Origin: DASXRA01 sp036506155
GTDB lineage: Bacteria; Actinomycetota; Actinomycetes; Mycobacteriales; Jatrophihabitantaceae
NCBI GenBank assembly: GCA_036506155.1
Contig: DASXSF010000037.1
Coordinates: 62,001 to 126,000 of the forward strand
Reading direction: 5' to 3'
DNA length: 64,000 bases
Shown here: in pieces, positions 35,821-43,170 of the stretch
Position numbering within the stretch: the stretch's first letter is position 1
How the letters are laid out: every line of letters starts with the position of its first letter
The notes under the pieces: generated by a model
Databases searched by the model: none
What the model saw: the letters and a program-made list of their open reading frames with translations, nothing else
Told to the model about the DNA's origin: nothing
Made by a program: the position numbers and the translations under genes

Positions 35821-35865
35821 TGATCTTGGAGTTGTGGTGCTTATTCGACCGGAAGTCCAAGATCA
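35821..35865. repeat. Long-arm palindrome between tesB and the decarboxylase gene
   Basis: A perfect 10-bp inverted repeat (TGATCTTGGA at 35821-35830, TCCAAGATCA at 35856-35865) extends to 12 of 13 with one mismatch around a loop of about 20 bases. It lacks T-runs, so it is not a standard terminator. The right arm supplies the stop codon of the minus-strand decarboxylase gene. It could be a small palindromic repeat family member. No second copy was noticed in this window. Confidence 0.6.
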
Positions 35866-37272
35866 CGCCATGTGGGTTTGGGCGGCTGAGCGGACTGCGG
35901 CCCACGCTGATTGGACGTGCCGGCGCTGGGTCTGCGGTGAGCCGATCGCGAGGCGCAGCGCCACCCGACCGTTCACAGTCGTGTGCGTCAAGTAGAGCGT
36001 CCCGTTCCCGTTGACCCGCTCCATCAGAGCGTGCGTCGCGTTATCGCCCTCGCGCAGCCGGAACGTGACCAGCGAGAGGGGATGCGGCGCCACCAGCTCG
36101 AACCGCTCGTCGGCCTCCACCCAGGAGGCGAACTCCTGCGCCAGCTCCACGTGTTCGCGTATGTGCGCACGCAGGCCCTCCGCGCCGTACCAGCGGATCA
36201 CAGCCCACAGCTTCAGGGCGCGGAAGCGCCGCCCCAGCGGGACGTGCCAGTCGCGGTAGTCGATCACCGCTCCGGACTCGGTGGCCGCGTTGCGCAGGTA
36301 ATCCGGCAGGATCGACAGCGCACCGAGCAGCGCCGCCCGGTCAGCCACCCAGAACGCGTCACAGTCGAAGTTGGTCAACAACCACTTGTGCGGGTTGGTC
36401 GCGTACGAGTCGGCGAGTTCTACGCCGTCGGAGAGCGACCGCAGCTCCGGGCAGATCGCCGCCACACCAGCCCACGCCGCGTCGATGTGCAGCCAGGCTG
36501 AGTACTCGTGGGCGATGGTGCCGAGGGCGCGCACCGGGTCGACGGCGCCGGTGCCCGTCGTCCCGATCGACGCCACGACCAGCGCTGGCGTCAAGCCGGC
36601 GGCGACATCCGCCTCGATCAGCGCACGGAGCTGTTCGGGGCGCGCCGCCTGGGTGGCCGGGTCGACGTCGACCTTGCGGAGCGCATCCGACCCGAGGCCG
36701 GCGACGCGGCACGACTTCTCGACGGCGGAGTGGGTCTGTCCGGACGTGTACACCGTGAACCGTCCACTGTGGACGCCCTCGTGCTCGGTGCGGCCACCGC
36801 TCGCCCGGTGCAGCGCTGCGAGCAGCGCCACGAGCGCGGCGTCGGACGCGGTGTGCTGGATCACGCCGTTGTCCCGGAACGTGTCGGGTAAGCCGAGCAG
36901 GTTGCGCAGCCACTCGAGTACGTGGGTCTCGAGTTCGGTTGCCGCGGGCGACGTTGCCCACAGCATCCCCTGCACCCCCAGCCCGGACGCGAGCAGATCG
37001 CCGAGGATCGCCGGCCCGGTGGCGTTCGCCGGAAAGTAGGCGAAGAACGACGGGTGCTGCCAGTGCGTGATTCCCGGCATGATCACTTCGTCGAGGTCAT
37101 GCAGCACGGCGTCGAAGCCTTCGCCCTGCTCCGGCGGCGCCTGTGGAAGGGCCGCGCGGATGGCGCCGGGTGCGACCTGCGACCGCACCGGGAACGCCTC
37201 GAGCCGCTCGTAGTAGTCGGCGATCCAGTCGACGACGCGATGGCCGTGCTTGCGGAACTCATCCGGTGTCAT
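35863..37272 (-). CDS. PLP-dependent aromatic-L-amino-acid decarboxylase family
   Basis: A group II pyridoxal-phosphate decarboxylase of 469 residues, similar to DOPA/tryptophan/tyrosine decarboxylases. The PLP lysine is K296 in NPHKWLLTNFD, and the cofactor-binding Asp is in LHIDAAWAG. The N terminus MTPDEFRKHGHRVVDWIADYYERLE and the substrate-loop HWQHPSFFAYFPAN are typical. The preferred amine product is unknown. ATG 37272 is the family start; GTG 37278, six bases upstream, fits a CACACT -10 placed 7 bases before it. It diverges from an SDR gene. The stop codon lies inside a palindromic repeat. Confidence 0.93.
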   Translation of the reverse strand: MTPDEFRKHGHRVVDWIADYYERLEAFPVRSQVAPGAIRAALPQAPPEQGEGFDAVLHDLDEVIMPGITHWQHPSFFAYFPANATGPAILGDLLASGLGVQGMLWATSPAATELETHVLEWLRNLLGLPDTFRDNGVIQHTASDAALVALLAALHRASGGRTEHEGVHSGRFTVYTSGQTHSAVEKSCRVAGLGSDALRKVDVDPATQAARPEQLRALIEADVAAGLTPALVVASIGTTGTGAVDPVRALGTIAHEYSAWLHIDAAWAGVAAICPELRSLSDGVELADSYATNPHKWLLTNFDCDAFWVADRAALLGALSILPDYLRNAATESGAVIDYRDWHVPLGRRFRALKLWAVIRWYGAEGLRAHIREHVELAQEFASWVEADERFELVAPHPLSLVTFRLREGDNATHALMERVNGNGTLYLTHTTVNGRVALRLAIGSPQTQRRHVQSAWAAVRSAAQTHMA

Positions 37273-37284
37273 GTGCACGGCCGC

Positions 37285-37290
37285 TAGTGT
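37285..37290 (+). promoter_or_regulatory. Candidate -10 of the leaderless SDR gene
   Basis: TAGTGT is followed by 7 bases and then the ATG at 37298. The opposite strand reads CACACT at 37291-37286, 7 bases before GTG 37278 of the decarboxylase gene, so the two -10 elements overlap. Confidence 0.4.
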
Positions 37291-37297
37291 GCCCTCC

Positions 37298-38092
37298 ATG
37301 CCCGGGCCGAGGGTCGTCGCCATCACCGGCGGTGCACGCGGAATCGGGCTGGCAACGGCCCGCGCCCTCGTCGCGGACGGGGCGAAGGTGGCGATCGGTG
37401 ATGTCGACAACGCAGCTGTCCGCGGTGCCACCGCGTACCCGCTCGACGTCACGTCGCCCGTGTCGTTCGCCCGGTTCATCACGAACGTCGAGCGCGACCT
37501 CGGCCCGCTGGACGTTCTGGTCAACAACGCCGGGGTGCTCGCTTCCGGTCCGGTGGCCGACCAGCCCGACGATGTGACGCGCCGGATCGTCGAGGTGAAC
37601 CTGCTCGGAGTGATCACCGGGACGAAGCTGGCGCTGCGTTCGATGCTGCGGCGGCAGACCGGGCACATCGTCAACGTCGCGTCGGTGTCGGGGGAGACGT
37701 ACGCCGGTGGCGAGGCCGCGTACTGCGCGAGCAAGTACGGCGTCGTCGGGTTCACCGATGCCGCGCGCTTCGAGCTTGCGGGCACCGGCGTGCGGTTCAC
37801 CCTGGTGATGCCGGCGCTGGTCGACACACGGCTCACCGCAGGGGCGCGGCGGCTACGTTTCGTGAGCCGCCGGGTTTCGCCGGACGATGTGGCCGCGGCG
37901 ATCGTCCGGGTGCTGCATCACCCACGCCGCCGCGTATACGTTCCGGCGAGCATGGCCGTCGCGGTGCGGGCCAGGCGGTTCGTTCCGGCGCAGTTCAGCG
38001 ATGCGGTCGCCGGTCTGCTCGGTGCGCGCACGATGTTCATCGAGGTCGAGCCTGGCATACGCGACGACTACGAGCGGGGGCTGCGCGGTTAG
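37298..38092 (+). CDS. Short-chain dehydrogenase/reductase
   Basis: A classical SDR of 264 residues. It has the cofactor loop TGGARGIG at about residues 10-17, NNAG in the centre, the catalytic Ser in VASVSG and the YCASK tetrad. Asp in IGDVD at the end of beta-2 suggests NAD preference. The Arg-rich C terminus (SMAVAVRARRFVPAQF) resembles membrane-associated actinobacterial SDRs. The frame begins earlier (37250), but ATG 37298 gives the normal N terminus. Substrate unknown. Confidence 0.9.
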   Translation: MPGPRVVAITGGARGIGLATARALVADGAKVAIGDVDNAAVRGATAYPLDVTSPVSFARFITNVERDLGPLDVLVNNAGVLASGPVADQPDDVTRRIVEVNLLGVITGTKLALRSMLRRQTGHIVNVASVSGETYAGGEAAYCASKYGVVGFTDAARFELAGTGVRFTLVMPALVDTRLTAGARRLRFVSRRVSPDDVAAAIVRVLHHPRRRVYVPASMAVAVRARRFVPAQFSDAVAGLLGARTMFIEVEPGIRDDYERGLRG

Positions 38093-38108
38093 CGTCCGCC
38101 GGGATCCG

Positions 38109-38190
38109 TGCCCCTGGTGGGATTCGAACCCACATGCCTCTCGGCAATGGTGTTTGAGACCATCACGTATTCCAGTTCCGTCACAGGGGC
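38109..38190 (-). tRNA. tRNA-Leu (anticodon CAA)
   Basis: Read on the minus strand, this folds as a class II tRNA. The acceptor pair is GCCCCTG/CAGGGGC with an A discriminator. The anticodon stem ATGGT/ACCAT has loop CTCAAAC (anticodon CAA, codon UUG). There is a long variable arm (GCC-GAGA-GGC) and a T arm GTGGG-TTCGAAT-CCCAC. The CCA end is not encoded. It lies between the SDR gene and pdtaR on the opposite strand. Confidence 0.95.
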
Positions 38191-38262
38191 GCCGTGCGCG
38201 AACGTCATGCTACCGGCGATACGCTTGCGACCTCGCAAGCCAACCATGCCGGAGGACGCAGC

Positions 38263-38868
38263 GTGGCTGACTCTGACAGCTTCGAACCGACCGATGCCGT
38301 GATCAAGCGGGTGCTGATCGCCGAGGATGAGGCACTGATCCGCCTGGACCTGCGGGAAATGCTGCAGGAGGAGGGATTCGACGTCGTCGGAGAAGCAGCA
38401 GACGGGGAGCAGGCCGTCGAACTGGCCGTCGAGCTCAAGCCCGACCTGGTGATCTGCGACATCAAGATGCCGAAGATGGACGGCATCGCGGCGGCCGCGC
38501 AGATCGCTGAGAAGCGCATCGCCCCGGTCGTCATCCTCACGGCATTCAGCCAGCGCGACCTCATCGAGCGCGCCCGAGACGCCGGCGCGATGGCCTACCT
38601 GGTCAAGCCGTTCCAGAAGCGCGACCTGCTGCCGGCGATCGAGATGGCGAAGTCGCGGTTCGCGGAGATCCGCGCGCTGGAATCCGAGGTCGGCAATCTG
38701 CGGGAACGTCTCGAGGCGCGCAAGCTGATCGAGCGGGCGAAGGGCGTGTTGATGACCGAGCACCGGATGACCGAACCGGAGGCATTCCGGTGGATACAAC
38801 GTGCAGCCATGGACAATCGGACGTCCATGCGGGCAGTGGCCGAACTCGTGCTCAGCGGCGGCGCGTGA
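38263..38868 (+). CDS. pdtaR: ANTAR-domain response regulator PdtaR
   Basis: A 201-residue response regulator. The receiver domain has phosphoacceptor Asp66 (VICDIKMPKMDG), acidic AEDE and Lys in YLVKPF. The C-terminal ANTAR domain (LIERAKGVLMTEHRMTEPEAFRWIQ) binds twin-hexaloop RNAs to block termination. It corresponds to M. tuberculosis Rv1626, partner of PdtaS, in the same pyk-tesB-pdtaR-polA order. The kinase gene is not here. GTG 38263 lies 7 bases after GGAGG. Confidence 0.93.
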   Translation: MADSDSFEPTDAVIKRVLIAEDEALIRLDLREMLQEEGFDVVGEAADGEQAVELAVELKPDLVICDIKMPKMDGIAAAAQIAEKRIAPVVILTAFSQRDLIERARDAGAMAYLVKPFQKRDLLPAIEMAKSRFAEIRALESEVGNLRERLEARKLIERAKGVLMTEHRMTEPEAFRWIQRAAMDNRTSMRAVAELVLSGGA

Positions 38869-39069
38869 AGCCGGCGATTCGTGGATCGCGCGAGCACTGA
38901 CGACTAGTGCGGAAGTCAGCTGACGTCAAGCGGACCTTCAGCAAGCTGCCAGTATGACCCCTGAACATCAACAATCCGCCACGGACGGATAGTGTTTGAG
39001 TGCTCGCCAGCCGCGAGCTCTGGTGCATCGGGGCATTACCCAATGGCTCTTCTCAACAGGGGGTCAACG
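38869..39069. other. Intergenic region after pdtaR
   Basis: There are 201 bases without a gene. It holds a 5-bp hairpin GCACT/AGTGC (38894-38910), the 10-bp palindrome GTCAGCTGAC (38915-38924), and a TAGTGT -10 candidate at 38990-38995 for the acetyltransferase gene. The hairpin may end the pdtaR transcript but has no T-run. Confidence 0.4.
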
Positions 39070-39660
39070 GTGTCACGTGGTCAGGTACGCGTTAGGCCGG
39101 CCGAACTGACCGACGTGCCGCAACTCGTGCGGCTCGTCGAGGCAACCGACGAGCCGCTCAGTGCGCCGGGCGCGCGTCAGCTCCAGGCCGACACGCTGGC
39201 GCACCTACCCGAGCGGTTCGCCGCGATCTTGGCCTCGGACGAGAAGTCCATGCTCGCAGCCGTTGACGAGCGCGGTGACATCGTCGGCATGATCCTGGTC
39301 ATCGAGGGCGATATCGGCGGCATGGCGGCAGTGCCCGCGCTCCACATCAGCCACCTGCTCGTGGCGCCGAAGCACCGGCGCCGAGGCATCGGCCGTGCGC
39401 TACTGGCGGCGACCGTGCACCTCGCAGACCAACGCGGCATCGAGCACGTCGTCGCGAGCGTGGTCGCCGGCTCCCGCGACTCGAACCGCTACCTGGCTCG
39501 CCTCGGATTCGCGCCGTTGGTCGTGCGGCGCCTCGCCACGACCTCGACGCTGCGCCGCTCGCTCGGCATCGCTGACGGCGGCAGCCGCGTGGCGCTGTTG
39601 CGCCGGGCGCGCCGACGCGGTCGCAGCCTGACCGGCCGCGCGATCAGCCGCGGAGCCTAG
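39070..39660 (+). CDS. GNAT family N-acetyltransferase
   Basis: A 196-residue acetyltransferase. The acetyl-CoA loop is HLLVAPKHRRRGIGRALL (RRxGxG) near residues 98-115. It is followed by SRDSNRYLARLGFAP, which corresponds to the conserved N-x-x-a-x-x-(F/Y)-Y-x-k-x-GF region. The Arg-rich C terminus (RRARRRGRSLTGR) is unusual and may bind RNA, DNA or acidic partners; that is inference. GTG 39070 lies 6 bases after AGGGGG; ATG 39043 is an in-frame alternative. Confidence 0.88.
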   Translation: MSRGQVRVRPAELTDVPQLVRLVEATDEPLSAPGARQLQADTLAHLPERFAAILASDEKSMLAAVDERGDIVGMILVIEGDIGGMAAVPALHISHLLVAPKHRRRGIGRALLAATVHLADQRGIEHVVASVVAGSRDSNRYLARLGFAPLVVRRLATTSTLRRSLGIADGGSRVALLRRARRRGRSLTGRAISRGA

Positions 39661-39755
39661 CTCACCCGCCGGACGCGGATCCGCGTTCGCACCGCTCGCT
39701 GCGCTCGGGTGCAACCGCGGCTCCGCACGCGCCTTCGGCGCGACCGCGTCGCGGC

Positions 39756-39784
39756 CGGCGGGCTCTTCGCGCGAGCGCTCATCG
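39756..39784 (+). repeat. Direct repeat copy A, upstream of polA
   Basis: These 29 bases are identical to 42610-42638 on the other side of polA. Both are preceded by CCGCGTCGC (39744-39752; 42599-42607) at 3 and 2 bases. The core contains TTCGCGCGAGCGCTC, with the palindrome GAGCGCTC. The gap here (39661-39879) also holds a palindrome GCGGATCCGC and a 5-bp hairpin GCACC/GGTGC. Confidence 0.75.
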
Positions 39785-39865
39785 CCGCGTGGTTGGGTTC
39801 GTCTGGGTCGCCTCCCGCTGAAGGGGCGGGCGCTCATCCTCTGATCGGTCGTCGGTATTGGGACC

Positions 39866-39871
39866 TAGACT
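39866..39871 (+). promoter_or_regulatory. Candidate polA -10
   Basis: TAGACT (TANNNT) ends 8 bases before the polA GTG, so transcription would start within a base or two of the start codon. No ribosome site is present, in agreement with a leaderless mRNA. Confidence 0.45.
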
Positions 39872-39879
39872 CGGGGCCC

Positions 39880-42567
39880 GTGAGCGGTTCTCGGCTGCTG
39901 TTGCTAGACGGCCATTCCATCGCGTACCGGGCGTTCTACGCGTTGCGCGAGGTCGAGATGGCGACGACGACCGGCCAGCCGACCAACGGCGTCTTCGGCT
40001 TCACGTCCATGCTCATCAATCTGCTGCGGGATGAGGACCCGACTCACGTCGCAGTGGCGTTCGATGTGTCGCGCAAGACGTTCCGCAGCGAAACGTACGC
40101 CGAGTACAAGGCGGGCCGGTCCGAGACGCCGCCGGACTTCTCCGAGCAGCTGTCGCTGATCAACGAGGTGCTAGGGGCGCTGCGCATCCCGGCCCTCACC
40201 GCCGAAGGCTACGAGGCCGACGACATCATCGCGACGATCACGACAAAGGCGTCCGCCGCCGATATGCAGACCCTGATCTGCACCGGTGACCGTGACGTGC
40301 TGCAACTGGTGAGCGATGCGGTCACCGTGTTGTACCCCCGGCGCGGCGTCAGCGACCTGACCCGGTTCACGCCGGAGGAGGTCGCGGCGAAGTACGGCCT
40401 GACGCCGGCGCAGTACCCCGACTTCGCGGCGCTTCGCGGTGACACCAGCGACAACCTGCCCGGTATCCCCGGCGTGGGGGAGAAGACCGCGGCGAAGTGG
40501 ATCCGTGAGTACGGCTCCTTCGACGCTCTGGTGGCGCAGGTCGACACTGTGAAGGGCAAGGCCGGCGACGCGCTGCGCGAGCACCTGGCAGGCGTCATCC
40601 GCAACCGCCAGCTCACCGAGTTGGTGCGCGACGTGCCGATCGACGTGCAGCTCGACGACCTGGAGCGCCGCCCCTGGGACCGTGCCGAGGTGCACACGCT
40701 GTTCGACAACCTCCAGTTCCGGGTGTTGCGCGAGCGGCTGTTCGCGACGGTGAGCGCCGCCGAGCCAGAGGCCGAGCAGGGGTTCGAGGTCGAGACGACG
40801 CGGTTGGGCCCGGACGAGGTGATCGGGTGGCTCGACGCCCACGCCCGCGACGGCAAGCGTGTGGGGCTGGCGTTTCGCGGCAGCTGGGGCCGCGGCATCG
40901 GAACGCTCACCGGCATCGCGCTGGCCAGCGCCGACGGCGCGGCGGCCTACTTCCAGCCGGAGGCGCTCACCGGCGGCGACGACGAGGCGTTCGCGGCGTG
41001 GCTGGCCGACCCGGACTCGCCGAAGGCGGCGCACGACGTCAAAGGCCCGGTCCTTGCGCTTCGCCAGCGGGGCTGGACCCTCGCCGGCATCACGAGCGAC
41101 ACCCAGCTCGCCGCCTACCTGGCGCTGCCCGGGCAGCGCTCGTTCGACCTCGCCGACCTCGCCCTGCGCTACCTCCATCGCGAATTGCGGGCGAACGACG
41201 CCGACCTGGAGTCCGGGCAGCTCACCCTCGACGGCGGCGTCGACGAGGCGGACGACGCGATCGCCCAGGTCGAGACGGTCAACGCGATGGCCATTCGCGA
41301 TCTCGCCGACGCGCTCGACGCCGACCTCGAGCAGCGCCGTGCCACGCGCCTGCTCGCCGAGTTGGAGCTGCCCCTGACGTACGTGCTGGCCGACATGGAG
41401 ACGGCCGGTATCGCTGCTGACACCGACAAGCTGGTCGCCCTGCAGGCCGAGTTGGGCGCAGCGGTCAAGGACGTCGAGCAGGAGGCACACAAGCTCGTCG
41501 GACGAACGTTCAATCTGGGTTCGCCCAAGCAGCTGCAGGAGATTCTGTTCGACCAGTTCGGGCTGCCCAAGACCAAGCGCATCAAGACCGGTTACACCAC
41601 CGATGCCGACGCGCTCGCCGACCTCTACGGCAAGACCCAGCATCCGATCCTCGAGCACCTGCTGCGGCACCGGGAAGTGGCCCGGCTCAAGACCGTCGTC
41701 GACTCATTGCTACCGCTGATCGACGACACCGGTCGCATCCACACGACGTTCAACCAGACGATCGCAGCCACCGGGCGGCTCTCGTCCACCGATCCGAACC
41801 TCCAGAACATACCGGTGCGTACGGCAGAGGGCCGGCGCATCCGCGAGGCGTTCACGGTCGGTCCGGGCTTCGAGTCGCTCATGACCGCGGACTACAGCCA
41901 GATCGAGATGCGGATCATGGCGACGCTGTCCAACGACGAAGGCCTTCGTGATGCTTTTCTGTCGGGCGAGGACCTGCACACCTTCGTGGCGTCGCGCGCA
42001 TTCGACCTGCCTCCGGAGCAGATCGACCCAGAGTTGCGCCGCCGGGTCAAGGCCATGTCGTACGGGCTTGCCTACGGTCTGTCGGCATTCGGGCTGGCGC
42101 AGCAGCTCAAGATCTCCGCGGACGAGGCGCGCGGGCAGATGGAGGCCTATTTCGCGCGCTTCGGCGGCGTGCGCGACTACCTGCGCTCGGTGGTCGAGGA
42201 GGCCCGGCGTACCGGCTATACCGAGACGATCATGGGACGGCGCCGATACCTGCCCGACCTGACCAGCGACAATCGGCAGCGCCGCGAAATGGCCGAGCGG
42301 ATGGCGCTGAACGCGCCGATCCAGGGCAGCGCCGCGGACATCATCAAAGTCGCCATGCTTGGCGTGCACCGGTCGCTAGCCGCGGCGGGCCTCAGATCAC
42401 GGTTGCTGCTCCAGGTGCACGACGAACTCGTTCTCGAGATCGCACCCGGCGAGCGCCGGGCCGTCGAGGAGGTGGTCCGCCGGGAGATGGGCGCTGCGTA
42501 TCAGCTCGACGTGCCACTCGACGTCTCGATCGGCGTAGGCCCCAACTGGCACGAAGCAGCACACTGA
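39880..42567 (+). CDS. polA: DNA polymerase I
   Basis: A repair and Okazaki-fragment polymerase of 895 residues. The N-terminal 5'-nuclease domain is complete (LLLDGHSIAYRAFYAL, GYEADDIIAT, TGDRDVLQLV, GDTSDNLPGIPGVGEKTA). The middle 3'-5' exonuclease domain lacks the DxE and final Asp motifs, so proofreading is probably lost, as in other actinobacterial PolA. Polymerase motifs: A, TADYSQIEMRIMA; B, RRRVKAMSYGLAYG; C, LQVHDELVLE. Motif B has Tyr where E. coli has Phe762, a change known to allow dideoxynucleotides. The frame starts at 39709, but GTG 39880 is the true start. Confidence 0.97.
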   Translation: MSGSRLLLLDGHSIAYRAFYALREVEMATTTGQPTNGVFGFTSMLINLLRDEDPTHVAVAFDVSRKTFRSETYAEYKAGRSETPPDFSEQLSLINEVLGALRIPALTAEGYEADDIIATITTKASAADMQTLICTGDRDVLQLVSDAVTVLYPRRGVSDLTRFTPEEVAAKYGLTPAQYPDFAALRGDTSDNLPGIPGVGEKTAAKWIREYGSFDALVAQVDTVKGKAGDALREHLAGVIRNRQLTELVRDVPIDVQLDDLERRPWDRAEVHTLFDNLQFRVLRERLFATVSAAEPEAEQGFEVETTRLGPDEVIGWLDAHARDGKRVGLAFRGSWGRGIGTLTGIALASADGAAAYFQPEALTGGDDEAFAAWLADPDSPKAAHDVKGPVLALRQRGWTLAGITSDTQLAAYLALPGQRSFDLADLALRYLHRELRANDADLESGQLTLDGGVDEADDAIAQVETVNAMAIRDLADALDADLEQRRATRLLAELELPLTYVLADMETAGIAADTDKLVALQAELGAAVKDVEQEAHKLVGRTFNLGSPKQLQEILFDQFGLPKTKRIKTGYTTDADALADLYGKTQHPILEHLLRHREVARLKTVVDSLLPLIDDTGRIHTTFNQTIAATGRLSSTDPNLQNIPVRTAEGRRIREAFTVGPGFESLMTADYSQIEMRIMATLSNDEGLRDAFLSGEDLHTFVASRAFDLPPEQIDPELRRRVKAMSYGLAYGLSAFGLAQQLKISADEARGQMEAYFARFGGVRDYLRSVVEEARRTGYTETIMGRRRYLPDLTSDNRQRREMAERMALNAPIQGSAADIIKVAMLGVHRSLAAAGLRSRLLLQVHDELVLEIAPGERRAVEEVVRREMGAAYQLDVPLDVSIGVGPNWHEAAH

Positions 42568-42571
42568 CCTA

Positions 42572-42587
42572 ATCCGCCTGCGCGGAT
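42572..42587. other. Hairpin downstream of polA
   Basis: ATCCGC-CTGC-GCGGAT starts 5 bases after the polA stop. It is a possible 3'-end stabiliser or weak terminator, without a T-run. Confidence 0.35.
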
Positions 42588-42609
42588 GGCGGCGCGGGCC
42601 GCGTCGCAG

Positions 42610-42638
42610 CGGCGGGCTCTTCGCGCGAGCGCTCATCG
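42610..42638 (+). repeat. Direct repeat copy B, downstream of polA
   Basis: The second copy of the 29-base repeat found at 39756-39784. Its end carries the stop codon (TGA, 42635-42633 on the minus strand) of the GbsR-type regulator gene. Confidence 0.75.
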
Positions 42639-43109
42639 TTTTGGTTTGCGCTGGGCGCGCCAGCGGCCAAGCATCGCGGGCATTTCCGTCCGCACGAAAT
42701 CGAAGAAGCGTCGCGTGTCGTCGATCCGCCGCCCAGCCGGCGTTTTCCGGCCGACGGCATCGACGCCCTGCCGCAGCGTCTCCAGCCAGCGCAGATACAT
42801 CCGGTCCCGGTTCGCGATGACCTCGTACCACATCTCGCCCCGGAGCCGGTACACGTCGCGCCGCTCGCCCGGCCGGCGGTCTCGCGCGGTCATGTCCACG
42901 TGCTCCAAGTAGCGAATCGCGCCGGAAATAGCCGCGGGGCTGGCATGCAGTTGCGCGGCAAGTTCGGCCGCGGTGCACCCGTCATCGGCGCTGAGCAGGG
43001 CCGCGAACACCCGGGCAGGCATGCGTGGCATGCCCGCGTCCACCATGTCGCCGGCGAACTGTTCGACGAACGCGGCCACCGCAGTGGCGTCCCGACGTTT
43101 CCGGCTCAC
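42633..43109 (-). CDS. GbsR/MarR-type transcriptional regulator
   Basis: A 158-residue winged-helix regulator. The N-terminal helices (FVEQFAGDMVDAGMPRMPARVFAALL) and the DNA-binding segment (TAAELAAQLHASPAAISGAIRYLE), then a basic wing (MTARDRRPGERRDVYRL), match the GbsR subgroup often paired with ABC exporters in Actinobacteria. GTG 43109 is preceded by TAAGCT with 6 bases between, so it is probably leaderless. It diverges from an ABC exporter, with an operator-like palindrome between, so it likely represses both. The ligand is unknown. Confidence 0.9.
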   Translation of the reverse strand: MSRKRRDATAVAAFVEQFAGDMVDAGMPRMPARVFAALLSADDGCTAAELAAQLHASPAAISGAIRYLEHVDMTARDRRPGERRDVYRLRGEMWYEVIANRDRMYLRWLETLRQGVDAVGRKTPAGRRIDDTRRFFDFVRTEMPAMLGRWRAQRKPKR

Positions 43110-43115
43110 GCGGTT

Positions 43116-43121
43116 AGCTTA
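43116..43121 (-). promoter_or_regulatory. Candidate -10 of the gbsR-type gene
   Basis: Minus-strand TAAGCT at 43121-43116 with 6 bases to the GTG at 43109. The operator at 43126-43154 lies immediately upstream of it. Confidence 0.4.
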
Positions 43122-43125
43122 AGAG

Positions 43126-43154
43126 TATTCAAGGATTTCACAAACTTCTGAATA
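43126..43154. promoter_or_regulatory. Candidate GbsR-type operator
   Basis: A symmetric 29-base site: TATTCA-4-TTT-3-AAA-4-TGAATA, all nine bases of each half pairing at mirrored positions. It is AT-rich in a GC-rich genome and lies between two divergent genes, covering the likely -35 region of both. Binding by the GbsR-type protein is inference. Confidence 0.6.
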
Positions 43155-43158
43155 GAGC

Positions 43159-43164
43159 TACGGT
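43159..43164 (+). promoter_or_regulatory. Candidate -10 of the ABC exporter operon
   Basis: TACGGT with 6 bases to the GTG at 43171. No ribosome site is present, so this is another likely leaderless start. Confidence 0.45.
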
Positions 43165-43170
43165 CAGATC

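Noticed and set aside
35821..35865. Rho-independent terminator
   Set aside because: The stem has a loop of about 20 bases and no T-run on either strand, so a palindromic repeat is more likely.
37273..37836. N-terminal extension of the PLP decarboxylase frame
   Set aside because: It lies antisense to the SDR and is Ser/Thr/Pro/Ala-rich; the family start is at 37272.
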